The notes under the pieces were generated by a model. The model was not told the DNA's origin, did not search any database, and saw nothing but the letters and a program-made list of their open reading frames with translations. From assembly GCA_937973965.1 (NCBI GenBank), contig CALJJQ010000017.1, positions 1-50,754 on the forward strand: a DNA stretch of 50,754 nucleotides, read 5' to 3'. Below, in pieces: positions 35,510 to 46,300 of this stretch. Within the stretch, counting starts at the first letter, position 1. Each line of letters opens with the position of its first letter. Source of the stretch: an uncultured Calothrix sp. (GTDB taxonomy: Bacteria > Cyanobacteriota > Cyanobacteriia > Cyanobacteriales > Nostocaceae). The position numbers and the translations under genes were made by a program.

Positions 35510-36691
35510 ATGCCTTATCAAAAATTAGAATTAAAAACTCCATCACCCATATTATCCTGGGCAAATCATGAACTGGGAAGTGATGAAAGTAAAATGGCTC
35601 AAAACGTTGCTTCCTTACCATTTGTATTTAAACATGTCGCCTTAATGCCCGATGTTCATTTAGGAAAAGGGGCACTAGTTGGTTCCGTAATTGCCACAAA
35701 AGAAGCGATTATTCCAGCCGCAGTTGGTGTGGATATTGGATGTGGAATGGCAGCAATTAAAACACCTTTTTCTGGAGAGAAACTAGAGGGAAAACTCAAG
35801 CAAATTCGTCAAGAAATTGAAGCCACTATTCCCACTGGTGTTGGGGAAAATAAGGACATCGAAAAAACCGTAACTAACTGGCAAAAATGGCGGGAATTTA
35901 ATCAGTTGCATCCAGGGGTGCAGGATTTGCAAACCAAAGCCATGCGACAAATGGGTTCTTTAGGTGGTGGTAATCACTTTATTGAAGTCTGTTTAGATAC
36001 AGATAATCAAGTGTGGTTGATGTTACATTCCGGTTCTCGTCATATTGGCAATAAATTGGCTAGCTGTCATATCGATACAGCGAAGGAATTGGCGAAAATG
36101 TCACAAACCAAACTTCCTGATGCTGATTTAGCCTATTTTGTGGCTGGTACACCCGAATTTGCTGCCTATTGGTGTGATTTGCAATGGGCACAAAATTATG
36201 CGCGTATGAATCGTGATGTGATGATGGCAAGGTTCAAACGCATCCTGGAGAAACATCTTGCGGGAGGAAAACCATTTAAACCCCTACTAGAAGTCAATTG
36301 CCATCACAACTACGCGGAAAAGGAAGTACACTTTGGCGAAGGGGTCTATGTCACCCGTAAAGGTGCTGTCCGCGCTCAAACTGAAGATTATGGGATTGTT
36401 CCCGGTTCAATGGGTGCGAAGTCCTACATCGTTAAAGGTAAAGGCTGTGCTGAGAGTTTTTGCTCCTGTAGCCACGGTGCAGGTCGGTTGATGTCCCGTA
36501 GCAAAGCCAAAGGAGTGTATACTTTGGATGATTTGATTGCGCAAACCGCCGGGGTAGAATGCCGTAAGGATGAAGGGGTAATCGATGAAATTCCCGGAGC
36601 TTATAAGCCGATTGAGCAGGTAATGGAAAATCAAGCGGATTTAGTGGAGGTGGTCGCGACTTTGAAGCAGGTAGTGTGTGTTAAAGGGTGA
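35510..36691 (+). CDS. rtcB: RtcB-type RNA ligase
   Basis: 393 residues. RtcB joins 2',3'-cyclic phosphate (or 3'-phosphate) and 5'-OH RNA ends with GTP and Mn2+. Motifs in order: MPDVHLGKGALVGSV, AVGVDIGCGMAAIK (metal-binding Asp/Cys), MGSLGGGNHFIEV, LMLHSGSRHIG, LEVNCHHNYAEKE, PGSMGAKSYIVKGKG, and CSHGAGRLMSRSKA, which contains the guanylylated His region. Length is that of the shorter bacterial RtcB group. No RtcA or archease is adjacent. Single gene. Confidence 0.94.
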   Translation: MPYQKLELKTPSPILSWANHELGSDESKMAQNVASLPFVFKHVALMPDVHLGKGALVGSVIATKEAIIPAAVGVDIGCGMAAIKTPFSGEKLEGKLKQIRQEIEATIPTGVGENKDIEKTVTNWQKWREFNQLHPGVQDLQTKAMRQMGSLGGGNHFIEVCLDTDNQVWLMLHSGSRHIGNKLASCHIDTAKELAKMSQTKLPDADLAYFVAGTPEFAAYWCDLQWAQNYARMNRDVMMARFKRILEKHLAGGKPFKPLLEVNCHHNYAEKEVHFGEGVYVTRKGAVRAQTEDYGIVPGSMGAKSYIVKGKGCAESFCSCSHGAGRLMSRSKAKGVYTLDDLIAQTAGVECRKDEGVIDEIPGAYKPIEQVMENQADLVEVVATLKQVVCVKG

Positions 36692-36705
36692 AGTTCTTTG
36701 GATTT

Positions 36706-36740
36706 TGTTGACTGTTGACAGTGAACCGTCAACGGTCAAC
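36706..36740. repeat. GTTGAC/GTCAAC heptamer repeat between convergent genes
   Basis: TTGTTGACTGTTGACAGTGA followed by CCGTCAACGGTCAAC: four degenerate heptamer units, the last two in inverse orientation, so the block can fold. It lies between the convergent stops of rtcB and the PPTase gene. Confidence 0.6.
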
Positions 36741-36749
36741 CAATTGGAA

Positions 36750-37496
36750 TCAATATTGCCAGCACTTGATTGAACTGATTTTACCCGGAAAAGCGATCGC
36801 AGCGACGGTATTATGTTCGGGAACAAGTTCTAGTAAACTCCAGTCACTGACGGATAGGAGTTTAGCTGGTTCGTTACCGTTGATGCTGACTTCGATTTTT
36901 TGTAATTGGGAAATACCTGCACCAGTCGCTTTGAGATATGCTTCCTTACACGTCCAATACCGGAAGAATATCTCTTGTTTCTGGTAAGGTGAGAGCGATC
37001 GCATCACAGCATATTCATTGGTGGAGAAAAATTGCTGGGCTAAGGAAAGTACATCGGAAACGGGACGTACATACTCTAAGTCAATCCCGATGGGACGATT
37101 TTGACACACAGCTAGCAATGCTAATCCTTGACAATGGGATAAATTAAACCAGATTTTGCGATCGCTAAACTTTTCTGAGAGTACTGGCTTACCAAATTCT
37201 TCGTAACTAAATTCTACTTCCCCAGGTGTAACATTGAGATATTGACTTAAAATAGTTCGTAGAATACCCCGTCCAGCAGTAAAGCGTTGGCGATGTTGTT
37301 GGAAATAAAAACGGTCAGCCCGCGATAATTCATCAGCAGATAAAATCGTGGCAAAATGTTTTAAAGTAGATTCAGATTTATCTAAATCAATCCGCCAGAT
37401 GTGAATTTCATCCGGTAGTATTGTCATTTCCTTCGGTGCAGGTAGCCATGCGCTAGGGCTGTTGATAGTTGAGGTACGCAGTTTAGGTCTTTGCAT
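36750..37496 (-). CDS. hetI: Sfp-type 4'-phosphopantetheinyl transferase (HetI-like)
   Basis: 248 residues. Transfers phosphopantetheine from CoA to Ser of acyl or peptidyl carrier proteins (fatty acid, polyketide and nonribosomal peptide synthases; in heterocyst formers, glycolipid synthesis). Motifs: FGKPVL (102-107), WFNLSHCQGLALLAV, GIDLE with Mg-binding Asp139/Glu141, and FFRYWTCKEAYLKATG with Glu185/Lys189. The symbol reflects the cyanobacterial name for this enzyme type; hetM/hetN are not adjacent. Divergent from the dGTPase gene across 1.4 kb. Confidence 0.88.
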   Translation of the reverse strand: MQRPKLRTSTINSPSAWLPAPKEMTILPDEIHIWRIDLDKSESTLKHFATILSADELSRADRFYFQQHRQRFTAGRGILRTILSQYLNVTPGEVEFSYEEFGKPVLSEKFSDRKIWFNLSHCQGLALLAVCQNRPIGIDLEYVRPVSDVLSLAQQFFSTNEYAVMRSLSPYQKQEIFFRYWTCKEAYLKATGAGISQLQKIEVSINGNEPAKLLSVSDWSLLELVPEHNTVAAIAFPGKISSIKCWQY

Positions 37497-38930
37497 TTTA
37501 ATATCTTCAGTGTGTGCGACTTCCAGTGAAAGCCGAATGAAATTAGTTTAGAGGAACAGGTTCGATTTCATATTCAAAAAGTAAGCCCGGAACATAGCCC
37601 ATCTTTTTTCGTCAGTTGTTTTAATCAAGTAATTATTGTTTTGCTTGACGAAAATTGACAGCCAGTTAATTTTGCCTACTTGGTAGATACACTAATTTCC
37701 ACAACAAATTGGCACAGTGTGCAGTCACTGCTGTAAATTGAAATTGGGCAATTTAAGTTGTTGTTTTAACCTGTAGGTTATTTCATCTTCGCTGGTATTG
37801 GCTAGGGACTGTGGAGTTTGTCTCTAGCCTGTCTGCCATGAATTATTAGTGAAGTCTATTCATCTCTTTGTTTAGTTTAGCTGAAGCAGTTATCAAGGAA
37901 CTGTTAAGCATGACAATATCTTGATATTTTTACTCCTTATTTTGGTAATTTAGGGGAAATCAGCCTGATTGTCCTGAATGAGTTTAAAAAGGCTTGATAT
38001 TAGCATTCTTCTGGTCTTGTATTATTAATTGAGAATTCACAAGTAAACGGGTCAATTTCCAAAAGGTTCAAATATTTATTTCACAAATAAGTCAACATAG
38101 CTTTTACAGGAAATAAATTGGACACAGTAACAGTAACTATACCGAGAAAAATCATCTAGATATAGCTGTCAAATACAGGAGTATCATCCCATTGAAAAGT
38201 TAAATTCAATCGGATAGGTGAATAAGTAATATTTGTTAAGCTTTAACGCATTTAAATTGTATATCTACTCACTGTTGATAGTTAACTGTTAACGGTTAAC
38301 AATCGACTTTCAACAACCCGTAAAGCAGTTATACAAAGATGAGCTTGAGCTTAAAAGTTCAGGTTCACATAAACTTCATATTGCTGTTAATTTCCTATTG
38401 TAGTGATTTTTATCAAAAAATAAATAGTCAAAAATTATAAAAAGATAAAATATCACATTTCTAAACTTTTTTATTTGTAATGAGTTGATTCTAACAAGAT
38501 TAGATATAATTATTTCCCAGATGAATAATTATAATTGCACTTACAATTTTCTTGATATCAATTCATCACCACGAATATATTTTTCCCCATTTTAGTATTT
38601 TCAAACCAACAAAATAATAATTCTAAATCTCCACATTTTCCATTGATAATTGTATTTAGCCGCATTAAGTTTTTGAGTATGTCCAGTCATATCCACCATA
38701 CCTGAAAAAACCTGCATTTTCCTACGGAAAAGCTCGCTACGACGGATTCAAAGAACCCCTCTCCCTTTTGTAAAGAAATTTTAGAAACATTTATTTTTGG
38801 TTAAAACTACGGATTTTGCTGCCCCTATCCACGGAGTTACAGAGTATTTGGGGTGAATTTTATCGAACCCGCCTTCAAAATCATGTATAATATAATTTCA
38901 TAACTTCGATTCATCACGGAGCAGGGGATA
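37497..38930. other. 1.4-kb region without a recognisable gene
   Basis: Both flanking genes point away from it. Contents: a 10-bp hairpin GGCTAGGGAC / GTCTCTAGCC (37800-37809 and 37820-37829, one G-U pair, 10-nt loop); a GTTAAC heptamer block at 38271-38305; a CGGAAAAGCTCGCTACGACGGATTC repeat fragment near 38726; and long AT-rich tracts. No ORF over 60 codons, no tRNA and no rho-independent terminator were seen. It may hold long promoters or a small RNA. Confidence 0.4.
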
Positions 38931-40259
38931 ATGGAGTGGCAAAAACTACTGACTCCGCAACGCTTAGGGAAAAAAGAAGCGGAAGATATTCGCTATCACC
39001 GCACCCCCTTTCATAAAGATTACGACCGGATTGTTTTTTCTTCTCCCTTTCGTCGTCTCAAGGATAAAACCCAGGTTTTTTCTCTAGCAAAAAATGATTA
39101 TATTCGTACCCGTTTGATTCACAGTTTGGAAGTATCCTGTGTGGGGAGGTCATTAGGAAGAATAGTGGGTTATGACATTGTTCAGCGTCATCATTTAGAC
39201 AATTTAGATTTAAGTGCATCTGACTTTGGTGATATTGTTGCAGCTGCATGTTTAGCCCATGATATCGGTAATCCCCCCTTTGGTCATTCAGGGGAAGATG
39301 CAATTCAAACAGGATTTAAAAATTGGTATAATCAGCTAATTAATAGCGTGGAATCATTATTAAGTATTGCGGAAAAAACAGATTTAGATTTGTTTGAAGG
39401 GAATGCGCAGGGATTTCGGATTTTAACAAAATTAGAAACCCAACCTCGTTTAGGAGGAATGCGTTTAACTTGTCCAACTTTAGCAGCGTTTACTAAATAT
39501 CCCAGAGAATCCTATATTCCCCCAGAAAAATTAAACGGTTACACAGGTTGCAGTGTCAAAAAATATGGTTTTTTTCAAGCCGAGAAAGAATTATTTAGTC
39601 AGGTTGCACAGCAGGTAGGATTAATCCGTCGTCATCCCGATATCGCTTGGTGGTGTCGTCATCCTTTAGCTTTTTTAATGGAAGCTGCGGATGATATTTG
39701 TTACTCGATTGTGGATGTGGAAGATGGGTATCGGATGGGTTATATTAGTTTTGAACAAGCCCGTGATTTATTAGCTGCGATCGCTAATTTAGATTTATCC
39801 CATCACCATGCAAGTAATGCAGAGTTAATTAAGCATTTGCGTGCAAAGTCGATTAATAATTTAGTGGATGAAACTGCATCTATTTTTCTCGATTTTGAAT
39901 CGGAAATTTTGGCTGGTAAGTTTGATAATAATTTATTAAATTTGAGTAAATACTTGCCAGAATTACGAAATATAGCGACAACGGTATCTACACAAGTTTT
40001 CCTACATCCAGATGTTTTAGAAACCAGAATAGCTGGATATGAGGTTTTAGGGAAATTATTTACCGATTTCATCGATGCTGTTTTAAGTAATAGTAAAAAA
40101 TCCGAATTAATTTTACCAACTTTACCCGAAAAATATCGCCCTTTCCCCAATGAAAGTTTGTATAACAAAATTCTGCGGATTACCGATTATATTTCGGGTA
40201 TGAGTGATGCCTATGCAACCAGCATATTTAAAAAATATAGTGGTATTTCCCTGGGGTGA
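38931..40259 (+). CDS. dgt: dGTP triphosphohydrolase (HD domain)
   Basis: 442 residues. Hydrolyses dGTP (and often other dNTPs) to the nucleoside and triphosphate. The signature FHKDYDRIVFSSPFRRLKDKTQVF is followed by the HD metal site: RLIHSLEVS and AACLAHDIGNPPFGHSGEDAI, then the family block RFL-like GFRILTKLETQP and PLAFLMEAADDICYSIVDVEDG. Length matches the long dGTPase class. AGGGGAT just before the ATG serves as ribosome binding site. The next gene (SDR) follows after 55 bp on the same strand. Confidence 0.93.
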   Translation: MEWQKLLTPQRLGKKEAEDIRYHRTPFHKDYDRIVFSSPFRRLKDKTQVFSLAKNDYIRTRLIHSLEVSCVGRSLGRIVGYDIVQRHHLDNLDLSASDFGDIVAAACLAHDIGNPPFGHSGEDAIQTGFKNWYNQLINSVESLLSIAEKTDLDLFEGNAQGFRILTKLETQPRLGGMRLTCPTLAAFTKYPRESYIPPEKLNGYTGCSVKKYGFFQAEKELFSQVAQQVGLIRRHPDIAWWCRHPLAFLMEAADDICYSIVDVEDGYRMGYISFEQARDLLAAIANLDLSHHHASNAELIKHLRAKSINNLVDETASIFLDFESEILAGKFDNNLLNLSKYLPELRNIATTVSTQVFLHPDVLETRIAGYEVLGKLFTDFIDAVLSNSKKSELILPTLPEKYRPFPNESLYNKILRITDYISGMSDAYATSIFKKYSGISLG

Positions 40260-40314
40260 ATTAAACGGTAAAATTAACTGTGATTGAAAAACACATCAGG
40301 TTTGAAAATACGTC

Positions 40315-41085
40315 ATGGTATCCGTAGCCAACCAAATTGTCCTCATTACAGGTGCAAGTAGCGGAATTGGTGCATCCTGTGCCAAAATGTTTGCAGCCGC
40401 AGGAGCAAAATTAATTTTGGCAGCCAGACGGTTAGAAAGATTACATATACTGGAAAAACAGATTCAGCAAGAATGTCCAGTTGATACCTATCTCATTCAA
40501 CTAGATGTACGCGATCGCTCTGCTGTCGAAAATGCGATCGCCAACTTACCTCAGCAATGGCAAAGTATTGATATTTTGATTAATAATGCTGGTCTCAGTC
40601 GCGGTTTAGATAAAATTCAGTCCGGGGATTTCCAAGACTGGGAAGAAATGATTGATACCAATATTAAGGGTTTATTGTATGTGAGTCGCTACGTAATTTC
40701 CGGTATGCTTGAGCGAAAATGTGGACATATTATTAACATTGGTTCCATCGCCGGACATCAAACCTATCCCGGTGGAAACGTCTACTGTGGAACAAAAGCT
40801 GCAGTTAAAGCCATTTCCGAAGGGATGAAATTAGATTTAGTCGGTACACCAATCCGAGTGACATCCGTAGACCCAGGTATGGTGGAAACAGAATTTAGTC
40901 AGGTTCGCTTTCACGAAGACGTTGAACGTGCTGCTAGTGTTTATCAAGGTATGCAACCCCTAACCGCGGACGATATCGCGGATGTCGTCTTTTTCTGCGC
41001 AACCCGTCCTCCCCATGTGAATATTAATCAGGTGATTCTCATGCCAGTCGATCAAGCTAGTAGCACCTTAGTACATCGTCGTTAG
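40315..41085 (+). CDS. Classical short-chain dehydrogenase (YdfG-like)
   Basis: 256 residues. NADP-binding motif TGASSGIGASCAKMF (residues about 11-25) with the Arg pair AARRLERL typical of NADP preference, NNAGLSRG, catalytic GSIAGHQTYPGGNVYCGTKAAVKA (Ser, Tyr and Lys in order), and VDPGMVETEFSQVRF. This matches the YdfG group (3-hydroxy acid / serine dehydrogenase). It follows dgt on the same strand after 55 bp. Its TAG stop is formed by the first three bases of a 32-nt palindrome. Confidence 0.92.
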   Translation: MVSVANQIVLITGASSGIGASCAKMFAAAGAKLILAARRLERLHILEKQIQQECPVDTYLIQLDVRDRSAVENAIANLPQQWQSIDILINNAGLSRGLDKIQSGDFQDWEEMIDTNIKGLLYVSRYVISGMLERKCGHIINIGSIAGHQTYPGGNVYCGTKAAVKAISEGMKLDLVGTPIRVTSVDPGMVETEFSQVRFHEDVERAASVYQGMQPLTADDIADVVFFCATRPPHVNINQVILMPVDQASSTLVHRR

Positions 41086-41114
41086 TAGAGACGTAATATA
41101 TTACGTCTCTACTA
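41083..41114. repeat. Perfect 32-nt palindrome overlapping the SDR stop codon
   Basis: TAGTAGAGACGTAATATA and its complement form a perfect palindrome (41083-41114). The next 65 bp carry about three decaying copies of its right half (for example TAATATATTACGTCTCTACA at 41121-41140). It lies between convergent genes and can act as a 3' hairpin. Largest member of the GAGACG family. Confidence 0.8.
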
Positions 41115-41210
41115 GCATAATAATATATTACGTCTCTACATAATATATTGCGCCTCGACATACATATTACGTTCTATACATTACATCTCTTGACTGATTT
41201 CCAACCAACC

Positions 41211-41396
41211 CTATTTAGTCGGAATAGTGATAATAAACTCCGTACCCTGACCAAGATAGGAAACACAAGTTAATTTACCTGCATGAGTTTCTTCAATAAT
41301 TTGTTTCGCAATAGCTAATCCTAACCCTGTCCCTTTTCCCACTCCTTTAGTCGTAAATAAATGCTCGAATATTTTACTTTGAATTTCCGGAGCCAT
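41211..41396 (-). CDS. C-terminal fragment: rest of the histidine-kinase ATPase domain
   Basis: 61 codons continuing the frame after the TGA. They contain the F-box KIFEHLFTTK and the G2-box GKGTGLGLAIAKQIIEE of HATPase_c. The G1-box (DNGKG) directly follows the stop codon, upstream of this ATG. The fragment alone cannot bind ATP properly. Confidence 0.7.
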   Translation of the reverse strand: MAPEIQSKIFEHLFTTKGVGKGTGLGLAIAKQIIEETHAGKLTCVSYLGQGTEFIITIPTK

Positions 41397-41411
41397 CCCT
41401 TTACCATTGTC

Positions 41412-43361
41412 TCAAATCTTAATTTGTAAATCTTCATTTACCATGCTTGTATGAATACGAATTTGCTGTGGATGAGCTTTTAATTCTTCCATACTTTGAT
41501 TTTGTGACATTTCATCAAACATATCAATGGCATTAGCCAAAATATTCATAAATACTTGATTGAGTTGACCAGGGAAGCATTCAATCGGAGGTAAATCTCC
41601 ATATTCACGAATTACCTCGATTGCGGGACGATGTTCATTGGCTTTGAGACGATATTTAAGGATTAATAAAGTACTTTCCAAACCATCATGGATATTAGCA
41701 GTAATCTTATACTCCGTATCTGCGCGGGAGAAAGTTCGTAAGCTATTACTAATATTTTTAATTCGGTCAGCAGCTGTTTGCATACCTAATAATATCTTCG
41801 GTAAATCTTCCATGAGAAATTCTAAATCAATTTCTTCTGCACTTTCTTGAATAACTGATGTTGCTTCCACTTGTTCTTGATAAAGTTGTAAGTGACCTAA
41901 AATATCTTGAATATAATCTTGAGCATTTTTGATACTACCATTGAGGAAACCAATCGGATTATTAATTTCATGCGCAACACCTGCAACTAAGTTACCTAAA
42001 GCTGACATTTTTTCCGATTGAATTAGCTGAGATTGACTTTGTTGTAGCTGCATTAAAGCTTGCTCTAACTCTTGATTTTTGCGTTTGATTTCCGCTTCTG
42101 CTCGTGCTTTTTCCCGTTCTGCGGCTTTTTGTTGACTAATATCCCGACCAATAAATAGACCCTGATATTTACCATTATAAAAACAGCGTGTTCCCCTCAC
42201 CTCGATGTCAAACTGACTACCATCTTTTCGGATTACAATTGCATGACCGTAGAAATCTTTACCTGCGGTAACAGCTTGTAGGGACTCTGTAAATACATGT
42301 AAATAATCGGGATGAATAAAATCCGCAGCAGTTATTTTGAAAAACTCTTCCTGAGAATAACCATACATTCGACAATTTGCTGGATTGACAGCAAGACACT
42401 CACCAGTTTCTAAATCCCAGATACCTAATCCATCGTTGACACTTTCAAAAATACTACGATACTGCTGTTCTTTTTGTGCTAATTCCTGTGCTTTTTCCTG
42501 TTCTCGACTGTAGAGTTGAGCATTTTCAATGGCGATCGCAGCTTGGGATGTGAGGATTTTGACAATTTCTAAGCGATCGCTGGTAAATGCTGCTTTCAAT
42601 AGGTTGTTTTCTAGATACACCAAACCTAAAAATTTTCCTTGGGAGAAAATAGGTAAGCAGAGAATGGATTTTGGTTGGTTACTAACTATGTAGGGGTTAT
42701 TGATAAACATCCCCTCCTTAGTTGCATTGTTTAAAATCAGAACTTCCTGGGTGCGAACAACATATTGAATGAGTTCAACGGGGAAACTTTCGCTTGTTTC
42801 CAGAGAAACTTTATTTACAACAACTTCTCTAATTTCCTGGTTACAATCAGCAACTTCAATATATAAATCCCCATCCTGTTCCAGAATAATACAGCCTTTT
42901 TGCGCTCCCGCATTTTCTAAGATAATTTGTAGTAACTTCTGCAGTAGTTTTTCTAAGATAATTTCACCAGAAATTGCAGCAGCAGCTTTCATCACAGTCC
43001 CCAAATCTAAAAGTTGGATCGCAGTGCTACTACTACCTCTACTTTGGGTAAAAGTTTGAGTGATATTTCGAGGTAAATAATTACTAGATTTAGATTGAAG
43101 GTTGAATAATTGGGAATATTTTGTTTCCAATTGTTGTACTTTTACTTTTGCACCCCACTCTTGATAATATTGATGGGCATCTTGTAGGTATATCCAGGCA
43201 ATTTTAGGTTTATTTATTTCTAAATAAAATTCTGCCGCGCGTTCATTTGCTAATGCAGCTTCTTGGATATAATCATGAGCTAAAGCACCTTGAATTGCCT
43301 CGTCATAAATTTGCATTGCTTCTGGAATATTACCGAGAATGCGATGCATCTCGGCTGTCAC
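41412..43361 (-). CDS. Middle part: GAF, PAS and histidine-kinase dimerisation domains
   Basis: 649 codons between the two in-frame stops, starting at a GTG that is probably not a real start. Contents: end of the TPR-like region (TAEMHRILGNIPEAMQIYDEA), GAF domain (about 125-285, ISGEIILEKLLQKLLQIILENAG), PAS/PAC (about 300-415, FESVNDGLGIWDLETGECLAVN), a coiled coil, HisKA H-box LGNLVAGVAHEINNPIGFLNG (about 452-472) and the N-box FMNILANAID of the ATPase domain. It needs the upstream part for translation. Confidence 0.8.
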   Translation of the reverse strand: MTAEMHRILGNIPEAMQIYDEAIQGALAHDYIQEAALANERAAEFYLEINKPKIAWIYLQDAHQYYQEWGAKVKVQQLETKYSQLFNLQSKSSNYLPRNITQTFTQSRGSSSTAIQLLDLGTVMKAAAAISGEIILEKLLQKLLQIILENAGAQKGCIILEQDGDLYIEVADCNQEIREVVVNKVSLETSESFPVELIQYVVRTQEVLILNNATKEGMFINNPYIVSNQPKSILCLPIFSQGKFLGLVYLENNLLKAAFTSDRLEIVKILTSQAAIAIENAQLYSREQEKAQELAQKEQQYRSIFESVNDGLGIWDLETGECLAVNPANCRMYGYSQEEFFKITAADFIHPDYLHVFTESLQAVTAGKDFYGHAIVIRKDGSQFDIEVRGTRCFYNGKYQGLFIGRDISQQKAAEREKARAEAEIKRKNQELEQALMQLQQSQSQLIQSEKMSALGNLVAGVAHEINNPIGFLNGSIKNAQDYIQDILGHLQLYQEQVEATSVIQESAEEIDLEFLMEDLPKILLGMQTAADRIKNISNSLRTFSRADTEYKITANIHDGLESTLLILKYRLKANEHRPAIEVIREYGDLPPIECFPGQLNQVFMNILANAIDMFDEMSQNQSMEELKAHPQQIRIHTSMVNEDLQIKI

Positions 43362-43376
43362 TAAATCATACTTGTG

Positions 43377-46300
43377 CTAAAAATTCATCGGTGCATAGTG
43401 AGCGCGATGTAGTAGTTTTTGTTGGTTGTTTTTAACTCTTTCTAAAATCTCTTTTTTGTCATTTTCATCGGTACAATGCGGGTAATTATTTAAAATAACT
43501 AGAGAATCATAAAAGTGAAAAAGAGGGATAAAAATAGTTCCTGCCAGGGATACTATGGTTTGATTAACATGAACATGAGCTTGATTCGCCTCTTCTCGGC
43601 GATCGCACAAATATTCATGAATCATTTCATAGAACCAATATAAACATAATCCATTCAGACCTCCGGTTTGATGAATACGACTGTAAAATTCCTCTTTTTG
43701 TGATTTAACAACTGATTTATCGAGAAAATTCTCTAAATATTTTGCTGCAAAAACAGCTATATTTGCTAAATCTAACGCTGATAATAAATTAAATTTTTGT
43801 AATTGCTGGATATACACTTGAGCATCATTTATAACTGTTTTCAAATTGACTCCTGTCAAATAAGCACAATGAATTATGTATCCAGCATTATACCCAGCAA
43901 ATTCCCTCTCCCCTACAGCCATTCCCACTTGATATCCTTCAATTAAAAGTGGTAAACTTTCACGGTAGTGTTGTTTGCAGTGAAGATTGACTTGAGCAAC
44001 GGTAAGATTTACTTTACTGCGGCTATAGTGATTCAACTTACTCACCATTTGTAGCGCTAATTTACCAAATTTATAGACTGCATCTATATCTTCTAAAATT
44101 ATGCCTTGTAACCCTCCATAGGTAGCGTAAATAAAAGCTGCATCTGAATTATTACCATGTAAAACTAACTGTTTAACCTGAGTTAATATGATAATTGGAT
44201 ATAAATCTGGTTTACATGAATAGATAGCTGGAGTAATCTTCGATAGTAGATTGGTAATTGCTATTGGCTCTGTATCTACCATGACTGGCAAATTTAATAA
44301 ATCAGTCTCTGTTTTGTCTGCTAATAAGTTTTGAACCTCCGTCAGTGCAGCCATTGTCTCTGCAAAAGTTACAGTTTCTGGTAAGTTGAGACTAAACTCC
44401 TGTAAAGCAGTGCGAGCAATTGCGATCGCATCTAAAAATCGATGTTGAACTGCGTAGGCTTGAATTTGAATTTCGTAGGCTTTGATGCGGTCTAGTTTAT
44501 TTGTGCTTTTTGTAAAAATGATTTTGAGGCATTCTTCCATTTCCGCAAATCTACCACAGCAATAAGCTGCTTCCGCTTTTTCTTCTAACAGTGCTAAAAT
44601 TAAATCTCCCTTCGCGAGTTTTTCCTGACTACGACTAATGATTTGGGAAGTAAAATCAATGAATTCTAACCCCATATGAAAATAATTCAAAGCTGATTCA
44701 TAAGCAATTGCAGCTTTGGCTTTTCTCCCAGTCATGAGATTTAATTGGGCAAATTTTTCTCTTTCTGCGTGATTTGTAAATAGGGAAACAGCTTGATTCG
44801 CGTGATTGACAATCTCGAAGATGTTTTCTGCTAACTTTTCTGCAGATATATTCTGTAAAAGTAACTCAGCGATTTGCTTGTGAACCTGTTGTTTTCGCTC
44901 CTGGGGAATTAAACAATAAGCAGCTTCTTGAATTCGGTCGTGTTGAAATCTAAATCGAGGATTTTTATCTAGAACGCTATAGTTATCTATAATATCATCT
45001 AAAAATAATTTATAATCCTTATCTAAGGGAATAACTAAATTTTGTACTATTGCTGGCCATAAATTTTTGAGTGCAGATTGGGGAGATTGTTGACTAATTA
45101 TTCCTAAAGTCTGTAAATCAAACTTGTCACCAATACATGCAGCTAATCTTAATACTTCCTGAGTTGATATAAATAAATTTCGCAATTTACCTATCATTAG
45201 TTCAACCACATTATCTGTGAGATTTTGCTGCCTAATTGTCGTCAAATCCCATTTCCATTCACCCGTTTCTCTCTCAAAACTCAATAAGTTTCCTTCATGC
45301 AAAGATTTGAGTAGTTGAATTAAAAAGAAAGGATTTCCCTGGGTTTTTTCATATAGTAACTTTGCCAAGGCTTGAATCCGTGAAAAATGACAATTAAGAG
45401 TATCCGCAATCAATTGCATCACATCATGTAATGACAAAGAATCCAAAACAATCCTTGTCAAACTTAACCCTTGTGCTTCTATTTCAGTTAAAGCTTGTAT
45501 AAAGGGATGGGTGGGGTCAACTTCATTATTGCGATAGGCTAAAATTACCAAACGATGCTGAGTCTGGGAACTTGTCAACAATCTTTTTAGAAAAGATATG
45601 GTCGTTAAATTAGCCCATTGTACATCATCAATAAACTCCACCAAAGGAGATTTCGGACTCCCAGTAGCAGTTGCAAAATCCATTAAAGTCTGTTCAAAAC
45701 GATTTTGTGCTTCCTGTACAGGTAATTCCTCTAGCGATGCTTGCTGACCAATTAATAACTCCAACTCCGGAATCAAATCAATAATCAATTGTCCATTTGG
45801 ACCTACAACTGCTGAAAAGCGATCGCGCCAATATTCTACACTTTCTTTACCCTCACTCAAAATTTGTCGAATCAAATCCCCATAACTAGCTGCAATACAA
45901 GCATAGGGAACATCTCTCTGTAACTGGTCAAACTTTCCACTGATAAAATGACCACGACTAGCTGTGACCGGTTTGAGCAATTCCCGAATTAACGAGGTTT
46001 TCCCTACACCAGAATATCCACACACCACCACCACCTGACAACCACCCTCTTCTTGGACAGCAGTAAACGCATCTAGTAAGGTTTTGAGTTGATTTTCCCG
46101 ACCGTAAAGTTTTTCTGGAATACGTAATTGAGACATGCGATCGCGAAGCGACTCCATAGGAGTATCGCATTGCCCTAAAATAAAATCATTAACGGTACCT
46201 GTTTGCTGATATTCTTGCCAAAATCGCTGTAAATCAAACTTTAAACCCCCAGCACTTTGGTATCTATCCTCCGGATTCTTTGCCATTAGTTTACCAACAA

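Noticed and set aside
40315-41085. hetN (heterocyst-pattern SDR), because a hetI-like gene is nearby
   Set aside because: Motifs fit the YdfG group and the dGTPase gene separates the two; no evidence for a HetN role.
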